From assembly GCF_030272615.1 (NCBI RefSeq), contig NC_081406.1, positions 473,376,900-473,440,899 of the forward strand: DNA of 64,000 bases, in the 5' to 3' direction. The notes under the pieces are model-generated. The model was given only the letters and a program-made list of their open reading frames with translations, had not been told where the DNA came from and ran no database searches. Below are positions 46,033 to 57,309 of the stretch, piece after piece. Numbering within the stretch: position 1 is the first letter of the stretch; each line of letters opens with the position of its first letter. A program made the translations under genes and the position numbers. This stretch comes from Cryptomeria japonica. Lineage: Eukaryota > Streptophyta > Pinopsida > Cupressales > Cupressaceae.

Positions 46033-46700
46033 TCACATACCTATTGATTCAAATAGAAAGTGTGAATGAGGATCATCTGATTTCACCATAGTATATTTTG
46101 TTTCTCTTTCAGGAGTGAGCTTGTGTGTGACTCCCTTTATTGAAATTTCAGCAAGAGTCATGTCCATATGTAGCTCGCCACCTACATCTTTACAAAATTT
46201 ACATCCCAACAATATACTATATGAAGCAGGAACGTCAACAACAAGAATGGTCATCTTGATTTTCTTTTCAGGGAAGGACTCAAATGCAAATTGTGCATCC
46301 TTAATTTTCCCCACAAGGGGCACCTGCTTATTTTCCATGGAATAATAGTCACCGAAGGTCTTGGTCAGTCTTAAACCAAGTGCATTAGCTACCTTGAGAG
46401 GCATGACATTATCTGAGGCTCTGGAATCAATAACACAATTACTTATCTTGAAACCATTGATAAATAAAGAAATATAGAAAGGATCTATCTTCCCTGGAAT
46501 AGATGAAGGAATGGTGACAAGGTTATTGGGGAGATTCCTAGGCTTAGGCAACATAAGATTTTTTTGGGAAGAACTTACAATAGGCTGCAGATCTCTATCC
46601 TTTTTCAAACTTGACCAAATTGTGGAATTGATAAGGATTAGACTATAGGTACTCGATTTCATACATTTGGATCTTAATATTTTTTGCATGATCAATTATA
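46033..46700 (-). pseudogene. pol: G1 aspartic protease
   Basis: The open frame of 220 codons has protease features: FKISNCVIDSRASDNVMP (about 46395-46450) and YSILLGCKF (about 46205). The usual active-site DSGAS reads DSRAS, so Gly is replaced by Arg and activity is doubtful. The upstream end overlaps the gag frame (46643-47317). Confidence 0.82.
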
Positions 46701-47877
46701 TCAAAAGGCTGATATACACTAGGAAAAAAAGATAAAGGTGTTTCTTGATATTTAGGATTATTGACACCTGTCTTTTCTGTATTTGAAACAACAAGAGGTT
46801 GAGTAGGGGTACTTATTTGGTTGTCACTCGTTGTAATTTTAGGAAATGTAGGAAGAGGAGTTCCCCTCTTTGTAATTGTAACAAGCAATTGAGGAGTATC
46901 CTTCTTTTTTACCTCGTCATTTCTAGAATTATCAGGCTGATTTTGAGAATGAGTGAGAGCTGCATTTATACATGCATCCACCACCTCAAAGGTTTCTTCA
47001 AAATGCATATAACTGATTCTAGAGTAGCCAACAACTTCTTCTCCATGCTCTTGGAAAAGAGTTGCAACATATTCCTTAGAAGATACAAAATCACCTTGCC
47101 TTGCTTCAAAATATCCCACTACAGAATTAGAAGGTGGCTCTTGAAGAGCCAACCTCTCTGGCGAAGGAGGATGTTTATCTTGGTTCTTTGCAGCATAGTT
47201 GTTAGCATTGTTTGGGTAGGTCCTTCTTATAACATCTTTGTAATGAGCAGGGAAAGTTGTTTGATAAATTTGCTTTTTCAATACAGACATAGTTTCATTC
47301 ACAATCCTCTGCAACATGGGATCAATAGTACTTGAGGAAGGAGAAATAGAAGTTTATGGAGTAGAAAAACTTAATTTAGCCTTGTTGAGATCCTTCTTAA
47401 TTTTTTTGGCAAGGATCAAGTGATCTTAAATTTCCACAACTTCAGTTTGTACCACCGTCAAGTTGGCAAGAGGTGTTCTTCTTAGTAAGAAGCTAACCTC
47501 AGGTAATTGAGCATTTACGAAGAAACACTTGATATTTTCCTCAATTGGCTGAGAAGTGGTAAGAATTATATTCTTCAACTTATTGAACTTAGTCACAAAA
47601 TCCCTCATGTGTTCATATGGTTCTTTTCTCATTGAAGTTAACTGAGCCAAAAGAGCATGTGCATCTTCTGTTAGCTTAAATCGTGCCTCAAACTAAGCTT
47701 TAAGAATGTCCCAGGTAGTGATATTTTGGGGTGCCAAATGGTAGAATCAATCAGTTGCTGCACTTTGCAATGTTTCAACAAAGAGACAAATTGCTACATC
47801 TTCATACTCAACTCCAAGAATTCCATAGGCAATGTGAAATGTTGCAACATGTTCATCTGGGTGTTTCTTACCATCCC
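46701..47877 (-). pseudogene. gag: G1 gag, main part
   Basis: The Gag capsid-like region shows GVEYEDVAICLFVETLQSAA (about 47760-47830), TSMRKEPYEHMRDFVTKF (about 47590-47650) and a Ser/Thr/Pro-rich C-terminal part (46701-47317). Stops lie near 47745 and 47693. The reading is cut at 47877/47878 by N2 and resumes at 55756. Confidence 0.8.
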
Positions 47878-47882
47878 CAAAG
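47878..47882 (+). repeat. N2 target-site duplication CAAAG
   Basis: CAAAG flanks N2 here and again at 55756-55760. Joining the two sides restores the G1 gag reading (PKFF then GDGKKHPD). Confidence 0.92.
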
Positions 47883-50144
47883 TGTTGAATATTTGGAATA
47901 CTAAGAAGGGAGATGCGAATAAATATTCCCTTGAACTTATTAAAATTTCTAACTAACCAATCACATAACATATTTTAATGCAACAATTTAAATTTACAGA
48001 AAAACACATAACAACAGATTTGTACGTGGAAAACCCAAAGTGGGAAAAACCACAAAGAAAGTGTTCTCTTAGGAATGATGCAATATGTAATTGGTTACTG
48101 TTGGTATTTGCATGAAGATTGCTTTAATGATATGTTATGTTGTCATTGATGTCAATTGAACCGGTAATGATATTGCTGATATTATTGTTATTATTGATAT
48201 TGTCTTATTACCGGTAGGAAGAGCTTTGTGAAGGTTATTGCAAACTGGTATGTAAGTTTGTGAGTTGAACTGAGAATCAAAGTAAAAGGTTAAACCCTTT
48301 CTATGTTATGTAACCGGTAAACCCTACCAGTTGTTTTTGTTAAACCCTAATCGATTAAGGTTGTTGAATTGGTTATGTTGGTTTATGATCTGATGTTGAG
48401 CGGTAATGATGGTGACACGTAAGGTCATTATATGAAGACAAGTTCAAAATGTTTTGGCACGATTGTTTGTCTAGGGAATGAACAAAGTGTATTGCATCTA
48501 ATGCAAAGAACGTGATGAGTTACTGAGCTCGATGAAGTGGCAATCAAGGAGCGGTTGAGGTTTTCTTGATTTATGTGTAGAGATTGCTATGAAATCTAAT
48601 GGTCATGCTTGTACCAACTTGTTTGTAATATCGATGAGAGGGTTAGATTTTTTTTTGTGTTATCGACCTAATTGATTTGTATTTAAGGTCGATGAAGTTG
48701 TTTTGTTTGTTGTTGGCAAGAGTTGGTAGAAATCAGTTGAGTGTATGGTTGCCGAACCAGAAAATGAGTCTGCAGTTTGAGTCAAGGTAGATAGAAGCTT
48801 AAATGGATCTGATCAAGCAAATGTAGTGCTATTCAGACAGATCAAGAAACTCCCATTGTTTTCTAACAATTACAGCAGAATTGAAATCCCATAATCGGGT
48901 AAGCTCTAACAAGCTTGGTTACTTATTAAATCCTCTAACAAGGTGGTCCATTAGATTGGATTTTCAAATCCTCTACTGAGGTTACTCGTTACATGGTATT
49001 TGCTTCTAACAAGGCATTTGTAGCCAATCCCTTAACTGGGTGATTCCTAACAGGATTAGTTCTTAACAGAACTTTTCTAAAAGCTTTAATAGGCTTGGCT
49101 CCTAACAGGGCAAACTTCATAAGAGTTCAGATATTATCTTGTGAGTCTCATCTCACCATGATTTTTTACCTATTTGGGTTTTCCACGTATAAATACTTGT
49201 GTCATGTGGTGAATTTTTTTGTGGTTATGATCTTATGGTTGATTTGATTAACTATTTCTGATAAGGCATGATAACCAGAAGCATTGGCATATGATAAATC
49301 ATTTAGATGTTTACAAGTTAAATGTTGTTTACTGTTAAGTTGCTATAAACAGTCAACCAATATTCTTATGTGTATTGATCTTGACAGTGGTATTTCATTG
49401 ATAAGATTACCTTATATGTTTGAGTTTGGGAAGTTTGTATCAGTTTTTCTATTTACTGATTCACCCCCCCTCTCAGTAATCTACCAGATACTTATTCTTT
49501 CATCATACCATTAGTTACATAGTACAAGGGGTGTCTCACTGCTAGTTTGGGCTCACTGCTCGAATACAAAAGGCTTACTGCGAGATAATGAAATACAAAT
49601 TTGAACTATTAGAATTTCATTTGACATATGCATAAGCTATATTTCCTTTGAAGTACACAAGTTGTCTCGTACATTCACTGTATCTAATCTTCATAATAAT
49701 ATTTACATTCACAAACCTTTTCACACATACACATAGTACACAAAATAGTTGTTCTTCAACAACCATTCCTCTAATAAGTAACACATATGGCAATATATAT
49801 CTGTGTCAATCTGACTGATGAGTTGACTCAACCGGAAGAGGTGAGACTATACTATCCACACGCTATAGTAACTGAAAAGTATCTCCATACGGTGTCAACT
49901 TCTATATTGAATTCTTAAATGACTTGTAAAATCTTGCTTCTAGCATATTCAAATAGGACCATACCAAACCCAAAACAACTTTCGGTAAGAGTAAATACCA
50001 GACCTCAAAGCTGTACAAACATACATTACATAATAAAGATATATTGCGTACTTGAAGCAAACTTCCACACTGAATCACATACATACATACATACATGCTG
50101 GACCAAAAAATGACATCCATGACAACAATGACAATAGGCCAACA
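47883..50144 (-). mobile_element. N2 3' LTR, split by solo LTR S2
   Basis: The parts 47883-48098 and 49514-50144 together align with the 5' LTR (54864-55755), from TGTTGAATAT to AGGCCAACA. The purine tract CAAAGAGGGAAAT on the minus strand follows at 50145-50157. Short ORFs inside are not supported. Confidence 0.9.
48099..49513 (+). mobile_element. S2: solo LTR, plus orientation
   Basis: This 1415-bp LTR starts TGTTGGTATT and ends CATACCATTA, flanked by the 5-bp TSD GTTAC (48094-48098 and 49514-49518). The hairpin motif TACTGATTCACCCCCCCTC lies at 49454-49478. A run of diverged short repeats with CTAACAnGG cores lies at about 48905-49120. No internal region or gene remains, as expected after LTR-LTR recombination. 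Confidence 0.9.
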
Positions 50145-50396
50145 ATTTCCCTCTTTGTCATTGATGACATTATACAATTATACATTATAAGTTTGCTGAA
50201 ATAAGAAATGATAACCAAAATACCCACTGTTTTAGATTTTGTATGAAATAACATTAACAACATCCAATAGTACTCCCCATTTGATAACAATGATAAAGGG
50301 TAGAAAAGAAGGAAAATGTTAGAAACAATGCATAAATAAAACTAAAACTTTCCCTAGAGGGGACAATTACTATCATCCAGAGGACTACTTAAGATT

Positions 50397-52841
50397 CTAA
50401 GCATGTGCAATCTGGGCATCCTTGTGCTTGTCCCAATGAGAAATTCCCTTGAATAGGAACATAATGTGTATCAATAGGAATGCGTGCAATTGCTCTGCCT
50501 CTTGAATGGAGTCGGGAACATAGTGTGAGAATTGAGTGGCTCGGTAGAGGGCTCTATTCATGAAGGAAACACTTTCATTGCTCAAATCTCTTAATTTTCC
50601 TAAGGGAAGAATAATATTATCCCTTTGTTGTTGCAGTTCATAATACCTTTCATGGAGTTCCTCAATCTTGGATCTTCCAGAGCCAGATAAATCCTTAGAC
50701 AATCTTATATTAACATGTGCTCGCTGGATCTTATCTTCAATGATATTCATTTCATCTTTGATGCTTTTGGTGGCATCCAACCACTGAAGACTGAAGTCAA
50801 ATAGTATGTCTCCATTTTCCATATAAGATTGACCTTGGGAAATAAGTTGTGAAAGTTGGTGATGTGAAGATTCACACCTGACTTTGAAACCATGAAGTAG
50901 CTTTTCTTAGCCATCTGCTTTCTCCTTTTCATACTTTTCTTTTATCTTCTCCATGTGACTACTCAAAGAATTGATTATCATTTTGCATTTCTATGCATTT
51001 GAAGTGTCTAGATTTATTTGACACTCAAGCATTGCAACATAGAGTGTTGTTAGAAAATCTTCAACAATCTTGTCCTTTTTCAAAAAATCTTGTCTTGCAG
51101 ATGAAATAAATGCTTCTCCAATCTCAAGCTTTTGAACCAGATCAAAATTAAAAAAATCATCTGATTGCATAGATGAGATGATAGGTGGAATAATTAAAGG
51201 ACCAAAAAACAATTTCTTCCAAGCATCTTCAAGAGCACCTGAACTAGTATCGATTATAGATACCCGCACACTAGATTCCTTGGATGGATCATCTTCTTTG
51301 TCGTTTGAAGAAATTTTGGATCCAGATTCATCTTTTTTAGGCTCATTAGACACTTGATCATTTTTGCCTATGTCAACACAACCTTCAATCTCTTTACCTA
51401 TATCGAACTCTAAAATAACTGGAGGAACCTCAGAGGTTCCAAGAATATCCATAACATTATCCATAGCATTGTCCATGGTAGATAAATCATTAACTAGGTT
51501 ATCAATAGGAGTATCAACAGGATTGGCTGACTCATTCTCAAGCATACTAGTAGAAGTACCAGAGCCAATAGGAGGGAATAGACTAAGGTTCTTAGAAACT
51601 ATCATAATAGTTTCCATGATCTCATCCTTGAGATTTTATTTGGCATTGGCGTCTCCTAACATAAGACTACCTAGAGTCTTCTTGGTTCTCAATTTAGTCT
51701 TGCATGCTTCAATAACACTAACTTTGTTGTCATGAGAGAGTGCGGAACCGACTAACTAAAAAACATGATCCTTAATGGATTGTTCCTCTTCTTTAGCAAT
51801 TTTCCTGATTCTAATTAACTCATCATACAATTCTTTTAGAATAATATTTCTAAACTGATAAGTCGTAGCATCATACGTAACACAATAAAGTAGAAAAAGC
51901 TTTAATAATACTATTTTGATCTTCAACACTAACCTCAGAATAAAGACCACCTACCTCACTTGGGCTTGAACCATGAGTGAGGGACTCGCATAGACTTTCT
52001 ATATCAAGAGGATTCTTTACTTTCTTTCCTTTGGATTTCCAAACATGTATCCAGTATTTCTCTGCATCCTCCTCTTCTTCTGATTCAAGGACTATGGTCT
52101 TCCTTTTTACTTAAATTTTATTCATTAGGGAATTTGATGAGGGAAGCTCCTTCTGAGAAAATTAAGATGCTCTAGATGCACTTGCAAGCCTTCCAGAACA
52201 TCTAATTTCAGAGATATCCTCCTCAGTCAATTGGCCTTATCTAGTGATTCCCAAATCACTTTCTTCACATTCTTTTCTTGATCCTTCTTGGAATGCTCCA
52301 TGCGAACTTGCAAGAAATTTTCATATGCAGTCCCAAAACATTCTTGAGACTCATTAACTGGTCTCTCCAATAGAACTTTGGTTGCACCTTCAAGCATTCC
52401 AGGGGATGCTTCATAGCTGAACGAAGGGACCCAAACTTTTCTTGGCACAATAGCCTTCATATAGCATTTGTCATTTGTGAGTACAAATGTTATATCATTT
52501 TTATATTTGACCATAATATCTTTCAGAATTCTATCTCTACTTTGCATTTTCATCTGAAAGCTGATGAAGTAGGTTGCAAACACTTCATCTCTTGCCTTGT
52601 CATTGATGAACCCTCGTAGCCTATTTGCAATCTGATGGGCTACCGAGGTATCCAGAGACCAAAAAACCTTACCTTTGTCGGGTAAATTGTATACTAAATA
52701 GAATAGAATGCACAGGGATAGGGTTCCAAACTTAAAGGAATGTTTCTTCTTCTGAAATTGGGCAAAATTTTCTAAAAATTGCTGACGCAACATTTCACAG
52801 AGGTCAAAATCCTTTTTTAGCTCTGCCATTTCATATGCCAT
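50397..52841 (-). pseudogene. N2 second ORF: large protein of unknown function
   Basis: The open pieces 52227-52841, 51756-51950, 50991-51617 and 50397-50822 are in one frame with few stops, so about 815 codons can be followed. The N-terminal part has DLCEMLRQQFLENF, then FKFGTLSLCILFYL, and is similar to N1 at 15712-16209. The middle (51.2-51.6 kb) is rich in Asp, Asn, Ser and Thr. The C-terminal part (50397-50822) is helical with a long charged stretch, likely a coiled coil. A basic KKRRMQ-like patch lies near 52080. No enzyme motif is recognised. It is not a polymerase or integrase. Confidence 0.65.
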
Positions 52842-52872
52842 GTGAACTGTCGTGGTTGAAATGGATTTTTCT

Positions 52873-53480
52873 CTATTTGTGAAAGATCTTATTTCCGACC
52901 ATCATCAACAAGTACTTAACTATTGGATTCATGACACTGTCAATTGCCAAAGAGCGCTTGTTGAATGTTGCACTAGTTAAGTCAATAATAGCCTTGTTCT
53001 TGGCAAATTTCAGACCGAGAATCTCATCGGAGTCACTCACACCAGTGATGGCTCTCATTACATCCTTGGTTATGACGTGAGTTTGATCTAAACATAGGAA
53101 TGTACCATGAAACTTAATCATGGCTAACTTAACTCATTTTTCGTCATAACAAAAATCGAGAAAATTGTTCCATGTGTCCAACTTCTTCTTAGCTAGGTTA
53201 GTGAATTCAGGCCTTACTTGGCCATGCTCATTAATCATTTTCTTGGTCCACAAGTCCAACATCTTTCTATGATGGCTAAATTCTTCCATCTTGACATGAA
53301 CATAGGATCAAACATCCTCATTCAAAACAACCCCAACTAGCATGTTTGAAAAAGCTCCAATCAGATTAGTCTCTATTGCTTTGTATGGCATCTTCATAAA
53401 TACAAGTCGAGGCTTGACTCCTACATCAACTACGGTAGGAGAATCCATGATCTCTAACTTAGCAGACTGTTTACCCTAAT
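52873..53480 (-). pseudogene. N2 second ORF, upstream part in another frame
   Basis: The piece 52873-53121 (HGTFLCLDQTHVITKDVMRA, then TGVSDSDEILGLKF) continues the second ORF toward its N-terminus. Further upstream, codons to about 53480 can be read with frame changes (KMPYKAIETNLIG, then EHGQVRPEF). The V-x-x-D-V-x-A-x-TG pattern followed by a helical stretch is reminiscent of plant transposon-associated domains of the Transposase_32 type and of the LINE ORF3 here, but this is only a resemblance. Confidence 0.55.
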
Positions 53481-53619
53481 CAAACTTGCCGGAGAAACCC
53501 TAGGCACTCTGGTCACCTTAACTGCCTTCAATGCTCTTAATTGCTTCTTTAATTCAAGGTGAAGTGAAACTTATCGAAATGTTCTCCTTATATCCCTTCA
53601 TGTGATGCTTCACATTAAA

Positions 53620-54840
53620 TGCGCATTAGTTGTCTTCCACTTTTTGGTTTTCGTAATAACCTATCAAATCCTCTGATGAGTTATGACTTTGATGACTAGA
53701 CTTCTTCTTGATCTGCTCTACTTGTATTATGACCTCATACAACTTTGGCAAGGGACAAGGATATGCTTTCAAATTACTCCCCCTGGGCCAAAGCCACAAA
53801 CTCTCTAATTCTGGATGGGATACCTGCATCGAAGCTAGGTGTTGACACATCTATAGTCTCTTTCTTTCTCCAAATCTTTTTCATCTCAACTTTTAAATCT
53901 TTCACATTGATCCTTTTTACCGGTTTGATTAGATTTTGAATCTCATTTCGTCTACACTGTCTTGCCATAAGTCTAGATTTGTTGCAATTGTAGCATCTGA
54001 TATTTGCCGGATTTTGTCTTGGCCTACACTTGTTATATTTGTGTCCAAAATTTTTGCACGTATAACATCTTCCTCTAAAGTAATTATATTTATTTTGATT
54101 CATATTCAGATTTCTACATTGAATATCTTTATGGCTATATTTATTGCATGCGTAACATCTATTGAAGAATAAATTAGAAGTTTGATTCATGCTACTTCTA
54201 CACTCTGCTACCTTATGTCCTACTCAATTGAATTTATAACAAGAACCATTAAAGGAGGTGTTTTTCATACTTACCTGTTGCTTGATTGAAGCATTACCTT
54301 TTTCTTCCTTGGTAGCTCCCACTTTTTCCAGAAGTGAATCTTCTTTGTGATTAGCATTGGGTTGTGAGCATCCAACAGATTCATTTTTTTCTTCCTTTTT
54401 GGTTTCCAAAACTTCCTTTGCATTTGTCACCATATCAAGCTTACCGGATTCAATTTTTCTCTCTTGTTTATTTACTTTATGTAGCTATACCTTTAGAGAT
54501 GTTACTTCTTGCCTTAGCTTTCGACACTCCTCTGACTTGCATTTCATCATCTTGTTTAAGTTTTCCTTGGTCTTCTCATTGTCCTTATTTTTGACCTTTA
54601 GATCTACAATAGTGTTGTTTTCTTGCTTGAGCTCTTCACTGACTTCTTTATGCCATATTTTAAACTTTCAGATCTTCTCTCTCGGTTTCTCAATGCATTT
54701 ATTAGCTAGCTTAACATTTTCTTTCAAATCTTTATTTTTAGTTTCTACCGCTTCTAGATCCTCAAGAGAATTTCTTAGATCTTTCCTTAAATACATAAGT
54801 TCAACTTTTCAGATCTCCTTTGTGTGGATAAACTCTTTTG
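53620..54840 (-). pseudogene. gag: N2 gag-like protein: coiled coil plus four zinc knuckles
   Basis: This lies directly after the primer-binding site on the minus strand. The first part (54440-54840) is a Lys/Glu-rich coiled coil with several stops. Pieces 54224-54433 and 53774-54190 then give four Cys/His knuckles: CYKFN-stop-VGHKVAEC, CYACNKYSHKDIQC, CYTCKNFGHKYNKC and CYNCNKSRLMARQC (His lost in the last). A C-terminal part follows to about 53626. The same design is present in N1. It probably binds the element RNA. There is no capsid-type Gag domain that I can recognise. Confidence 0.75.
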
Positions 54841-54845
54841 AAGGA

Positions 54846-54860
54846 TTTATCTTTGATACC
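54846..54860 (-). promoter_or_regulatory. N2 primer-binding site (Met-tRNA type)
   Basis: Minus-strand GGTATCAAAGATAAA lies three bases inside the 5' LTR end and resembles the TGGTATCAGAGC site for initiator Met tRNA. Confidence 0.8.
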
Positions 54861-54863
54861 AAT

Positions 54864-55755
54864 TGTTGAATATCCAAAGTACTGAGAGGGGAGGGGTGAA
54901 TCAGTATTCCCTTGAACTTATTTAAACTTATAACTAACCAATCACATAACATATTTTAATGCAACAACTAAAAGTAACACAATAACACATAACACCATAT
55001 TTGCACGTGGAAACAATAAAGTGGGAAAAATCATAGAGAGAGTGTTCTCTCAGGAATGATGCAATATGTAACCAGTTACACAGTACAAGGGGGTGCTTCA
55101 CTGCCAGTTTGGGCTCATTGCACAAATACAAAAGGCTTACTGCTGGATAATGAAATATACAAATTTGAGCTGTTAGAATTGCATATGAAATTTTTATAAG
55201 TTATAGTTCCTTTGAAGTACACAAGTTTTCTCATACATTCATTGTATCTAATCCACATAACAATGTTTACATTCATGGGCCTTTTCACACATACACATAA
55301 TACACAAAATAGTTGTTCTTCAACAACCATGTCTCTAATAAGTAACATAAATGACAATATATATTTGTGTCGATCTGATTGATGAGCTGGCTCAACCAGA
55401 AGGGGGGAGACCGAACTATCCACATTCTATAGTAACCAAAAAGTATCTCCATGCAGTGTCGACTTCCAACTTAAATCCTTAAATGACTTGTATAAACTTG
55501 CTTCTAGCATATTTGGATAGGACCAGACCTAAAAATATCTTGAAGAATCTTCTCTCATCGCATCTAGATGGGACCGAACCCAAAATAAATTTCGATAAGA
55601 GTAAATACCAGACCTCAAAGCTGTACAAACATACAATGCATAATAAAGAAATATTGCATACTTGAAGCAAACTTCCCAATTGAATCCCATACATACATGT
55701 CAGACCAAAAAATAACATCCATGACATCAATGACAATAATGAAAATAGGCCAACA
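54864..55755 (-). mobile_element. N2 5' LTR
   Basis: The LTR is 892 bp. On the minus strand it runs from TGTTGGCCTA (55755) to ATATTCAACA (54864). The hairpin motif is at 54880-54906, with stems TACTGA and TCAGTA around a G-run. Confidence 0.92.
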
Positions 55756-56200
55756 CAAAGAACTTGGGAACCTTCTTTCATGAACCTTGTGGAAGAGGAT
55801 CAAGAGGTGGAGTCAAGTTAAGAGGACCTAAATTCTACCCCCAAGGTCCTTGAGAAACCATTGCTAGTGGTTGTAGAGGTAGATATGGAGGAATTACCAA
55901 AGACCTTGAAGCACTAGATGCTTCACTAGGAATAGGTGATCTTTCACTTGTAGGAGGGTAACTTCTTGCTCGCTACAAAGGAGAAACTGATCTGAAAGAA
56001 AAATAATCAAAGTTGTTCTTTTGTAGCTACTCAAAAACAAGATCAACAATACCTTGATTTCGTCTTCAATGAGTATAACTTGAATGAGCTAGATTGCCAA
56101 CTTTGAAACTTAGTACAAGAAGGAATGTTCAAATATAATACCAAAAACAAGAACAATAGACTGCACAACAATCAAAATTAAAGATATTTGATTGTATGTT
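55756..56200 (-). pseudogene. gag: G1 gag N-terminal part and leader
   Basis: Beyond the TSD, codons rich in Ser, Pro and Leu continue the G1 gag frame upstream (SPIPSEASSASRSL). They have several stops and no clear start codon. The rest up to the primer-binding site is leader sequence. Confidence 0.6.
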
Positions 56201-56222
56201 CTCCCCAGTCGAAATGCCAAAA
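56201..56222 (-). promoter_or_regulatory. G1 primer-binding site
   Basis: Minus-strand TTGGCATTTCGACTGGGGAG lies about three bases from the LTR end (ATCTAACA). Its TGGC...GGGGA form is that of gypsy primer-binding sites. The tRNA is not assigned. Confidence 0.65.
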
Positions 56223-57309
56223 GCTGTTAGATGAAAAATTTGTAAGCTGGGGAAGTTTACAAAATTATGGTTTCAACCACAATATGTGAGATTAGATATA
56301 TCCTAATTGTAAGGGAAGGATCCCTTTTTAACTTACTACTCACTTTATCTAGAATAAAATATAAACTTTGATTTCTAATCTAAACTTAAGTGGTACATCA
56401 TCCTATTCTCTCTTTAGAATAGATGTTATTCCCTCCTCTCTTTTTTTTAAGAAAGAATTTACAATGTGGAGCAGCAATAATTATTACAATTTCAAAATTA
56501 CAAAGCAACTTTGAACATGCAAATGAAAAATACAAATAAAGAAGCAAAGTTTTCGTGAAGGCTCAAATTCCTCTGTTGCTTCTCTAGGATGCGAAAATAG
56601 TGCTTAAGCTCAAACTCTTATAAATCACTATTATCCTATCAAACTTTCTTCAAATAACTTTTGTAACCCATTGTGTGAACTAAGATAATCAAAGCAAAGC
56701 ACAAAGTCTTTATCTTGATATCTTATTACAACTTTTGATAATATTTTTTAGAAATAACAATATGAAGCTCAAAGTCTTCAAATTACTACCTCTTTTACAA
56801 TATCTCTTTAACTAAAATAACTGAAACAAAATACAAAGTCTTTGTCTCGATACAAACTTACTAACTCTATTTAACAAGTGCTGAAATATGACACAAAGTT
56901 CACAAATCAAAACTTTCTTTACTCTTTAATGATATTTTTCGACAACACCTTTACTTAAACAAAATAAGGTTTTAGTAAGAACAATCTTACCATAAACACA
57001 ATGAAGTCAACACAAAGTTTGAATGCTAAAGGTATCTTCTTATTTGATCAAGTTTGCAAAATAATAATAGTAACACAAAGTTTCACTTTTGCTCTTGACT
57101 TAGACAGAGTTTTGTTGCATAAAATTAAAGATAAAAATCATAATAAGCAAACTCATATATATAGGTGAGGTGTAATTAGATAATATAAGAAAGCTATGAA
57201 TAAATCAAAGAAGAGTCCTATTCGACTTAGAACTCATGCATGTTCTAGATGTGAAAACTTGAATACAGAATGACACTTGAAGTGTCAAAGTCTTATTATA
57301 AAAATGTAT

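Larger units (their letters stand above)
47883..55755 (-). mobile_element. N2: LTR retroelement without pol, minus strand
   Basis: The element has a 5' LTR (54864-55755), a Met-tRNA-type primer-binding site, a gag-like zinc-knuckle ORF (53620-54840), a long second ORF (50397-53480), a purine tract and a 3' LTR (47883-50144, holding solo LTR S2). The TSD is CAAAG. Without S2 it is about 6.45 kb. No protease, reverse transcriptase or integrase is visible, so it would rely on enzymes from another element. It is related to N1. Confidence 0.9.

Noticed and set aside
54357-54869. 170-codon plus-strand ORF
   Set aside because: It is antisense to the coiled-coil part of N2 gag; the Phe/Ser/Leu-rich protein is the usual shadow of a Lys/Glu-rich coil.
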